The notes beneath the pieces are model-generated. The model searched no databases. It was not told where the DNA came from and saw only the letters and a program-made list of their open reading frames with translations. Of a stretch of 64,000 nt of DNA, positions 55,469-64,000 are shown piece after piece; within the stretch, counting starts at the first letter, position 1; the number at the start of each line of letters is the position of its first letter. A program made the position numbers and the translations under genes. Source of the DNA: Plutella xylostella (lineage: Eukaryota > Arthropoda > Insecta > Lepidoptera > Plutellidae); assembly GCF_932276165.1 (NCBI RefSeq), contig NC_063997.1, positions 11,170,001 to 11,234,000 on the forward strand, read 5' to 3'.

Positions 55469-55712
55469 TACACTCACGAGCAATGGACAGTTCCACTTAA
55501 AAAATGCGGACAGTAAATGTCCCCAATTTTTTTTAAACATGTAATTTATAATTTAATCCTATATAACTAATTGAGTTTTTAGTTGGTTTGATTCTGATGC
55601 GCCTTTAAATGTTATTCAATATTGCAGACAAATTCTTTAAGCTAGCTTTTTCCGTTTAGGAATAATTTCGTGATTTTCTCACTGTAACATTTTCGCTGCT
55701 CGTGAGTGTATA
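55469..55712. mobile_element. MITE, CACTCACGAGCAATG family, both ends intact
   Basis: TACACTCACGAGCAATGGAC at the left; GCTGCTCGTGAGTGTA at the right. The interior shares CCCCAATTTTTTTTAAA and TTCAATATTGCAG-like blocks with the other copies. Best preserved member in the window. Confidence 0.82.
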
Positions 55713-56059
55713 TTAGGCCCGAATTCATAGAACTTACAAAAATTACACAGTACTCGACTTTTTATCTTACGAAACACTAGTTTGTGTGTTTCGCTCCGAT
55801 TTCTTATTCTTCTAAAACCCTTTTCTATAGTTCTGTGAATAGGGGGGTTTTGAAGGACGGGTTTACTTGTTCGCATCCGAAAAAATATAATTAAGATTGC
55901 AACATAGGTACTCAAAGTTACATCCTTCTAGTAAAAACACACAAAAAACTTGCAAATAAAAACAAACCATCAACCGAAAGCCTTCAAACCGTCAAAAGCA
56001 CATCCAGCGGCACTGCACAAAAATGAACATAACCAATTAAGAAAAGCACAAAATTACCT

Positions 56060-56220
56060 AACAAGAAATGAAAGATGGCGGCGTATGGTACCCGATTGCC
56101 CTCTGTCAATCGACTGTGAGATTGGCTATTGATTTAGCGCGACGTGGGCGGGCCCGCTATGTGTGCACTCCCGCGCACCCGGCCCACTTGCACCGAACTA
56201 ACTACAGTTTATAGTTAACT
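56060..56220. promoter_or_regulatory. CpG-rich island with YY1-like, CCAAT and GC-box motifs
   Basis: AAGATGGCGGCG (about 56073; YY1/Pho-like), GATTGGCTATTG (inverted CCAAT) and GTGGGCGGGCCC occur within 80 bp. No exon could be attached. Confidence 0.28.
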
Positions 56221-56245
56221 GAGGTTTACACTTGCTGCCGCTAGA

Positions 56246-56362
56246 AGGGTTCGTTATCGACGTAGTTTAACGTCACTATATTGTGATTCGCGATAAATAC
56301 GGTGCTGTGATTGGTGGGACGGGCATTAAACGACTTTATCGACGTCGATAACGAACCCGTGT
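56246..56362. mobile_element. Small fold-back MITE
   Basis: GGGTTCGTTATCGACGT at the left and ACGTCGATAACGAACCC at the right are exact inverted ends. Confidence 0.75.
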
Positions 56363-57189
56363 AGCGGCCGCATAGCTTGGGGTTTGTCACTGCGGCAAAA
56401 GGATCATCTTGCCACATTAGGTTGTCAGTTGCTGACTACCGGGCGCGCAGGACGTATAGAAGGTATTTCCGGCACACACATTTTGAAGTATAAAGATATA
56501 CCAACATTTTCTAGGGAAATTCCCGTTAAACGACTGTGAATTTACATACTTGCTCAGTATCTTGTTTTCACAGTGAATCAACTCTGGAATCGCGAAAATA
56601 CACCATCCCTTCGATCCATACATTCTAATTGATACGACGTAGATAAGGAAGCAACAGTTTTTTTAATTATATATTAAGTTGTACAGTATGACGATGACCT
56701 ACATCAAAATCCATCCTATTACGAGTTATAAGTATAAGTTGATTTAATCAAAGTTGAATTCTTAATGATATTTTTAACAACTTTAGAAATTTAAATAAAA
56801 AAGCCAAGTTAAATTTGCCAAATAAAATAAATTGAAGGGACAAACGGAAATCGGTCAAAAACAAAACCGGCCACGCAAAGTGAAAGAAATTCATTTTTAA
56901 TTTTCTTTTCCTGTTTAACGAAACACAACAGCAGCGAGAGTAAACGTAGGAATCAGTTTGTAATAAATATAAATCGAGGAAATAATTGGATTATAAGGAA
57001 AAGCTTGTATTTTCTTTACATCGTATCGGTCCGTTTCATTTCATAATAATTAGTACGACGTGCTTTGTAACAAAGCGGTTAAATAGACCCACCTGGGCTA
57101 TCATTCGATTAATACTTACATAAATTAAGAAAAGCAAAGGTAGGTAGTTAATACTTACAATAATTCAAACTACACAGCCCTTTCTTTTT
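56363..57189. other. Non-coding, nothing recognised
   Basis: AT-rich with no supported gene. Confidence 0.4.
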
Positions 57190-57265
57190 ATACATATTAT
57201 TATGTGTTCGTTGGGGTGAGTGGTGCTAGACACCGAATAAAGGCGTTTTAGCTTTATCTTTATCT
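57190..57265 (+). repeat. Possible LINE 3' tail, AATAAAG...(TTTATC)n
   Basis: CCGAATAAAGGCGTTTTAG then a short CTTTATCTTTATC run. Similar tails occur at about 59478 and 63399-63432. Confidence 0.35.
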
Positions 57266-57380
57266 ATTTAGAAGAAGCGAAATCTTCTTACCGGTTGTTG
57301 TTAGAGGTTACCCGATCAATTGCAAATTTCCTTTACTTTTGATCCAGCAAACTGGTTACGCAGCCTTACAAAATTCACTA

Positions 57381-57620
57381 ACGACCGGATGGCGCAGCGG
57401 TTAGCAACGCTGACTCTTGTGCCGAAGGTCCCGGGTTCGATTCCCGGCCGGGGCAGATATTTGTTTAAACACAGATATTTGTTCAAATTTTCTTAGATGT
57501 GCCCGTAAAATGGCAATAGGCCTGCCCTCTATTACATTGGGATGGCCCCTTATTACAGTAATGCACCTCTACCTACCCGGCAAGGGAGTACATTAGTACA
57601 AGGTGTGAGTGTTTATATTT
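57381..57620 (+). mobile_element. tRNA-derived SINE, body type 1
   Basis: ACGACCGGATGGCGCAGCGG (A box), GGTTCGATTCC (B box, 57434-57444), then GTGCCCGTAAAATGGCAATA and ending GCAAGGGAGTACATTAGTAC. Same body as 6155, with an internal deletion near 57545. Confidence 0.82.
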
Positions 57621-57910
57621 TTATTATATAAAATTCACCGAGCAATAGGAGTATAATTATCAACTACTACGCACCACTCCATCCTTTTTGCATTTTAATG
57701 CTTTTAACTATCGCACGTGTCCGAATACATGTTTTATTTGTTTTTAGAGAAGCCATTAGTTGACACACACGTGTGGGAAAATAAAATCGAATCAAATACT
57801 AGGCACGTTTTATTTGGCTAGTGTGAGCTCAAATATGGACACCTACGAGTATATTTTACACGTACAGTCTAGGGCAAAGAAAACTGACCCTCTCCGAGTA
57901 AGAACGTTAA

Positions 57911-60640
57911 GGGCCCGCACAGGGTGACGTGCCGCGCCAATTTTGGGTTTTCAATGCTCTTCACACAGCTCACGCAGTGACACGCACACATACAATGTAA
58001 GTTTGCACAGTGGGTCAAAAAACTTTTACTCGGCAACTTTATTGACAATTATGTTCAAGTACATTTTGGGTGATTTTAGGGTAAGTAAGTATAATTCTTA
58101 CTTACACTGGTAGGCACCAGGAAAGAGTCGAAATTAATAGGGGTTCCACTTTACTCTATACTCGGAACCCGATTAGCTTTCTCAAACAAATGTGGTATTT
58201 ACTTGTAGAAAGGTAACTACAAGTATTAAAGTGTAGATAATAAGTTTCGGGCATCCTCCAGCCAACTGAACCCCGACGACAAAGCAAAGTAAATACATAG
58301 TGTCACAAAAGGGCTATACTAAGCCAAAAGGGGATGACTCAAGGGCTCATTCTGAACAACTTTTGTTCTACGAGATTTGCAAATTCGCGAAAAAAAATAT
58401 TCGTTTTCCATGGTAAAAAGTCACATGTCCAACAAAGTTTCTATGAAAAAGGTTTTTTTTTGTTAATTTCCAAAACTCGTAGAGCAAAAGTTCAGAATGA
58501 CCCCCTGTCTTACTCCTTTTTACCCGACTGCCGAAGGAGGAGGGTAATGTTTTTTGATTGTATGTATGTATGTTTGTCTGTTTCTTTGTTCCCTCCTGTA
58601 GCCTAAACGGCTTGATAGATTTTGATGTATGAGGTATTGTTAGAAGCGTATTGATGGCGCGATGGTTATAGGCTATGTGACGTTCCATTAAAATGTACAT
58701 AGCACCCTCTAGAGGACATAACGTGATGATCGAAAAAATAATAATTCAACTTTGCCGTGTAAGGTATCAAATGAAAAGGCTTGATTTTCGCATTACAAAA
58801 ATATGCATATTGAAGGTATTTAAATAACAACACCAAAATTATTGAAATAAAAAATGATCATGAACTACTGACGTAAAATTTCATAAAATAAAAACAACTA
58901 AAAAGTTACAAATAAAAAAACTTGACCGCCACTCAAGGCCGTTTTCTAAGTAACATTCAGCTAAATGGTGAACCCTCTGCTGGTCCCCGCCTACGATACT
59001 TTCCATTAACATTGGGACTTGTTTTCATCTTTTTAGCGTGCAGTCGGGTTTTTTGTTTGTTTATAATTTGTTTAGTACTATATACCGCTTTTTCAATACC
59101 TGTAAGTACATTTTTTGGTAGCAGCATAATATTTTTACTTAATTTTAGGGTTTCGAACGTCAAAAGAAAAAAAGCAACCGTTATAGGATCTCTTTGTTGT
59201 CCGTCTGTCTGACTGACTGTCTGTCACCGCCCTTTTTCTCAGAAACGGGTAAAGATATTAAGCTGATATTTCGCATAGATGGGGAGTACCCCAAAAAAAA
59301 TATTATGGTACTCCCTGTCCCACACAAGTAAATTGGAGCTTATATTTTTTCCAGTTATTTTGATGTGTACCTATCCTTTTTTTTCTTTGTTGTTTTGTAT
59401 AAGTATGTGTTTCTTTTCTTTAAATCTGTATTTTTTTGTTGTTGCTGTCTATGTGTTTTGTTGTTGCTGTCTATGTGTCGAATAAATATCTTTATCTTCA
59501 AATCACGCGAATTCACGCCATCTATCGTTTGTTTTTTTTGTGGCTACTGTCTATAGAAGAAATTCCGTCACTGACAATTTTACGTTACGAATTTATTTTA
59601 TTTTTATTTTTACATTTTCGTGGAGAACCAACAGCATTTTGTTAATAAATAATTATTACTTATGAACACATAACAACTTGATGCCATTAACAGAATGAAC
59701 TTAGTAAACCCAGTAAACCTAGCACATCCAGAGGAAAAATAAAATCTCTTTCTCTCTCTCTGTAAAACATACTTAATAGCCCAAACTCAATGCTTTTAGC
59801 TATTAACATCTTTGAAATAAAATTGAGCCACCACCGTGTTACTGCCCTCATCAGATCCTCACGAGACCATACCTCAACCAGCACAAAGAGACTGTATTTT
59901 TGATCCCTAACCTAATGTTCGTGCGTATTGTCATCACTTAGATCCATTCGCTATATTCCTGCTCCTCATCAGACCTTTACGAGACTGTAATGTCACGAGA
60001 ATATTGCACACTATCTAATTTAATTTAATGTATTGAATATACTGGAAGAATTATGCTTCCTCAATTTCAAATCAAATTATGTTGGTGTCATAAAAGTTGA
60101 AAAAGTGCAATGACAACCAATGTGCAGTGATTTTGTATCTGTACACGATAAGATCGCGAGCTGTCAGTGCTGCCTAAACCGACGTGACCCTTCTTTGGAG
60201 GCCAGCGGCCAACTGAGTCAAACGTCACTTGTGTTTATGATTTTATAACACAGAAAGCCGCCATAGATATTTGTATGAAGATTTGAGGGAAAAAAATTGC
60301 TCAAGATTGGGATTAATTTACACAAAATAAGTGTGTGTTTATTAAAAAACAAGGTATTTAGCGCCTAGTCCAAGCCTTTAACTTTATAATATGATAAAAA
60401 TCATATGAAAATTCTTAATAATTACGAAACAGTTGTTACAATACGGGAGTGTGATTTTCTGGTTTTTCGTGATATTCTGAATTTTATTTACAGTTATCCA
60501 TAATCATTTACTTAAATTCGAATCATTCAGCACCTAGCTAGACTCTTCGACTACCTGTGTGATTTTTTTCAAGGTTGTAGAGCATCGTTTACTACATAAT
60601 TCTATGACAATGCCAACCCTCGATTCCCCCTTGCCGACCC
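57911..60640 (-). mobile_element. TTAA-flanked non-autonomous element, copy B (inverted)
   Basis: 2730 bp between TTAA at 57907-57910 and 60641-60644. Minus-strand reading starts GGGTCGGCAAGGGGGAATCG and matches copy A throughout, with few-percent differences and small indels, including about 30 bp near 58530-58560 missing from copy A. The left and right ends are conserved in both copies. Confidence 0.82.
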
Positions 60641-60644
60641 TTAA

Positions 60645-62090
60645 GAGGTTAGGTTGTTTTGCTCTAGCTACCTTTATTTTATTTACCTTTACCTTAGTAT
60701 GGAAACCTTACCTTTATTTTATTCACCCTATTATTATTTAGTATATAGGTGAAGAAATATTTTATCTATATCTTCCATGTACGGAGATGGTATTGCAATT
60801 TCGACTTGCCCAACTTTAGGTACATGTTAAATATTCTGGAGAGGTACTTGTTTTAACTTTCCCACAACAAAGAAACAAGAAGACGCTTAAAGTAAGATGC
60901 TCAACCGAGTATGGTTAACACCCCGTTTACAGCAGAACTTTCAGCCGTTACTTACCCAACTCTTTCAGGACAAGCTTTAAAAACTGAAATAATGTGCAAA
61001 TTTTAAACTTGTCGTTAGCTTCACTATTTTGGGTCTTAGCCGTTTGTCCACCGCTGCCGACCCGTGGTATGCTCGTATGATAAACTAACCAATGCTAAAA
61101 AACCCCGATAATCAACACTATCGCAACACTGTCGCATAACTTCTGAACGGCTAAGCCGATTTTGATAAAGTGTTCTTTCCGGGGTAAGTACTCAATAAAA
61201 AGCAAATCTCTATTTTTTACGGGGATTAAAACAAGTTACATCGGTCTTAAACTTAAAAGGTAAACTAACCAATCATATCGTGTTTACTTCCAATCTTGGC
61301 ATCTAGCTGCTAGAAACGTAATAAACGTTTAAGGCGGTATTGGTGATACTACTTGGGTTCATTCACTACAAAAATTCTACACTGTAGTTGACTTATGTGT
61401 ATAAAAAAGTACTTTTTTTTTTCTGCGTTAAACTATTCTAGTGTTTAAGCCAATTGAATAAATTTTCCGGTGATATCCCGTCGGAAAGTCCCGGCCACCG
61501 GCAGTGGACAAATTGACCGTTTTCATGATTATAATCTTCGAGACTTTATTACTGTTCCGTTCAAATTGTGGACTTAACGAAGTGGGGCTTCGCTCTGGAA
61601 TGGATTTTATTTAGGTGCTATCATCTTGGAACTGAACTTGATTCGAATACAATCTTTATGTTTATATTTTATACCGTCTCCAAAGTATGTCTGTTATTTC
61701 TTATCACCTACGTATACTGGACGATGCATGGTACAGCGATGACTAGTATAATATATCCTAGATTTTTAAGAGATAACAAAAGCGCTGTTTATCTGTACAA
61801 ACGTAGGTAGCTCTCCTTTTCCCTCGCTTGATAATTCCACGAGAGCAATATTTTTTTATACTTTTAATCGATCGTGACATTAGCCATGTTCCTTTGTTTT
61901 TCTTTTTGTTATTAATTCATTAATTACGAAAATGTTTCTTCTTTCATTCCAGGTAGGTACTTACGGCCGGAGTCAGTAAGTAAAAAGTGTAAGTAAAATA
62001 GCTACACTAGATGCCCTAGGCCGCGCCAAGTCAGCAAGTTGCCGCGTCTACTTACACGCCTCTGCAGTTACAACTCTACAACAATGGCCG
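60645..62090. other. Non-coding, nothing recognised
   Basis: AT-rich with short unsupported frames; the 80-residue plus frame at 61568-61810 has hydrophobic stretches but no domain, start context or splice signals to argue for it. Confidence 0.4.
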
Positions 62091-62220
62091 TTTCATTGTC
62101 GCTATACATGTTGTTACTTGGACGCTCATTGTGACGCTACATGTTGTTACTTGGACGCTCATTGTGACGCTACATGTTGTTACTTGGACGCTCATTGTGA
62201 TGCTACATCTTGTTACTCGC
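62091..62220. repeat. 33-bp tandem repeat, about 4 units
   Basis: ACATGTTGTTACTTGGACGC followed by TCATTGTGACGCT repeats at 62106, 62139, 62172 and 62205, the last unit diverging (ACATCTTG). Confidence 0.9.
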
Positions 62221-62856
62221 CGCGGTCAGACAGCCGTCTCGCACCCGCTGGATAACTTCAACCAGCTGTTCTCAAACTTTTGGCAATGGACATTTTGATA
62301 GTAATTACCATAATCAACTAGTAATCTAAAGCGGATATAAGCCTCTCTCAAGGAGTATTTAACACTCTGGCGTCAGCCTTCATCCTAGAAAATATTAGAT
62401 TATTTAGCCACTTGTTTGTGTTCTGTAAGTATATGTTTTATCTCTTGACACATGATGGTAATCGGTACAGTATCAGTTTCATTCAGCTTTTTAAGTAATA
62501 CTTATCATCAGTAATCAAAAATTTTCAACTAACGCAAATAATATTAGTAATCAGAAAATGTAGTGTATGCTAGTAAACCCACATTATACAACTCCCACTT
62601 TCAGTACTCTCAGCTTAAACCGGAAGCTAACTTCTACCAGCCCGAGTTTAGACACCCCTGACTTAAACAATAGATTAGAGAAGACCAGCTTTAAGCGACG
62701 GAGTGAACAACTAAACTACATAGTTGCAAGAACTTATGCGCAGTAATGTGTCTGGACAGGAGGGTCACTCCATAATGACGAAAAACAAACGTTTAATACA
62801 ACGAGAAAGAGTCGTGGCCCGCGAGGCAGCGCTCCAAAACTTTGTTTTTCGTCATG

Positions 62857-62975
62857 TACAGGGTGTTGCAAAAGGGTATACTAAGCCGAAACCTACATGT
62901 GCAGCATGGTATATCTAAGCCAGAAACTGAAATCAGAATTTTAAAAAAATTATACCCTTTTTGAAACACCCTGTA
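62857..62975. mobile_element. Short MITE with TACAGGGTGTTGCAAAAGGG ends
   Basis: Left end TACAGGGTGTTGCAAAAGGG, right end CCCTTTTTGAAACACCCTGTA. 119 bp; inner TACTAAGCC / TATCTAAGCC. Confidence 0.75.
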
Positions 62976-63094
62976 GAGTGACCCCTCAGGTTGGTGTAAG
63001 TAGCGCTAATGTTGCCAGCACATGCACTGTAATTACCTGTTGAAGTTTCTTGATAAAACCGACAATCTTAGCTGCTACATTCCGGTAGGTGTAA

Positions 63095-63291
63095 GGCCGG
63101 GGTCTCCTATTTACTCCGTAGGTCGCGTCAAGTGTCACCGCCGTATGCCGCGTCACGATTTTCACTACATCTACGCGCCAACGTCGGCGTGTGAGGGAGA
63201 CCGCATCAGTACATTTCTATAGTGAGCATTGTGACGCGGCCTACGGCGTGACGCTGGACGCGCCCTTCGGCGTAAATAGGAGACCCCGGCC
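63095..63291. mobile_element. Harbinger-like MITE, copy 2
   Basis: Flanked by TAA on both sides (63092-63094 and 63292-63294). Starts GGCCGGGGTCTCCTATTTAC and ends TAGGAGACCCCGGCC. The core CTACATCTACGCGCCAACGT and GAGGGAGACCGCATCAGTAC are shared with 39583-39773. Confidence 0.85.
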
Positions 63292-63398
63292 TAAAATGAC
63301 GAGATTCGTAAATTACAACGTCAACGTTTTAGTAATAAGGCCGCCAATTGTACCATTTTTTTTTTCTATGTTTGTGAAACTATTTCTGTTTGTGTGCA

Positions 63399-63432
63399 AT
63401 AAAGTGTATTTTATCTTTATCTTTTATCTTTA
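63399..63432 (+). repeat. Short AATAAAG...(ATCTTT)n tail
   Basis: GCAATAAAGTGTATTTTATC then CTTTATCTTTTATCTTT; the likely 3' end of a degraded retroelement. Confidence 0.35.
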
Positions 63433-63740
63433 ACGTCTTTTATAAAACTTGTTAAGTAAAGTGACAAAAAGCTGTATGAATTAGGGGTTTAACCTCGAGT
63501 GACTGTTTGTCTGTATCGATAAAATATTATTTTTGATTCATCTATCTTCAACCGATGAGTCTCAGGATCAAACTGATTGCGGTTTATGGGGTTTGCTCAA
63601 ATGTTGCCTGCATAATGTATATGCACGATTGCACGTCCCATTTGCAGATGACTATGACATATACAATACAGGCTTTTGCAAAAATTTTGAATTTCTGATT
63701 TTATTTTCGGACTTAGATATACCATGCTGCACATGTAGGT

Positions 63741-63775
63741 TTCGGCTTAGTATACCCTTTTTGCAACACCCTGTA
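63741..63775. repeat. Right end of the TACAGGGTGTTGC repeat
   Basis: TTCGGCTTAGTATACCC then TTTTTGCAACACCCTGTA. No left partner within 150 bp. Confidence 0.55.
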
Positions 63776-64000
63776 TAAACTACCACCAACAATTGGTTTT
63801 CTAGCATACTAATAAATAGGCTCTTAAACATACACGAGTATAGTCTCATTAAATAAATATTACGAGCGCACGCGTCGGCTCTTTCTTATATTATATTACA
63901 ATGGAATGATGCGAACGTCTTTACATAAACTCGCAATCACATTTACATTACGAGATATTACTCATGAGGATATGCTATAAATTTAAATGGAGAACTGTGA

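Overview
The window looks like nuclear DNA of a moth or butterfly (Lepidoptera). It is AT-rich and intron-bearing, has no operons or compact gene order, and is packed with repeat types typical of lepidopteran genomes: tRNA-headed SINEs, RTE-type LINE 3' ends, CR1/Jockey-type LINEs, Helitron-like units beginning CTAGCTGTTCCCGCG, and many fold-back MITEs. The assignment rests on recognising these families from the sequence; no database search was run.

Two host genes can be assembled from spliced exons, both on the minus strand. One spans 42645 to 37398 in six coding exons and encodes a 502-residue protein with an N-terminal PDZ domain of ZASP/ALP type and a 300-residue acidic tail containing a 15-residue tandem repeat. 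The other is a two-exon micropeptide gene (31984-31949 joined to 30283-30119) encoding a 66-residue protein with one membrane segment. Promoter or first-exon candidates lie at about 15042-15208 (plus strand), 54702-54900 (minus strand) and 56060-56220.

The rest is mobile DNA, from left to right: a decayed RTE LINE (2505-3305); SINEs at 6155, 19628, 45503 (minus) and 57381; a CR1/Jockey-type LINE with an open RT frame (11022-13620); two inverted copies of a 2.7-kb TTAA-flanked element (16880-19541 and 57911-60640); an exact 183-bp direct repeat; a tandem segmental duplication (22636-25087 and 25832-29666) whose second copy carries another open LINE RT; a LINE inserted in a MITE near 34 kb; and Harbinger-like MITEs at 39583 and 63095.

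The most interesting structure is at 47984-53779. A miniature LTR retrotransposon (TRIM: 121-bp LTRs, primer-binding site, polypurine tract, ACCTC target duplication) has its 3' LTR split by a 4.94-kb insertion. That insertion has identical 173-bp inverted terminal repeats with unequal outer extensions. Just inside its right repeat is a 108-bp segment that reads, in reverse complement, as the element's right end, the 6-bp flank TATTAT, then its left end. Inverted terminal repeats plus an internal complementary region is the hallmark of DIRS-type tyrosine-recombinase retrotransposons. No RT or recombinase frame is visible inside, so this would be a non-autonomous member with an internal minisatellite and a TATA/initiator promoter in each repeat.
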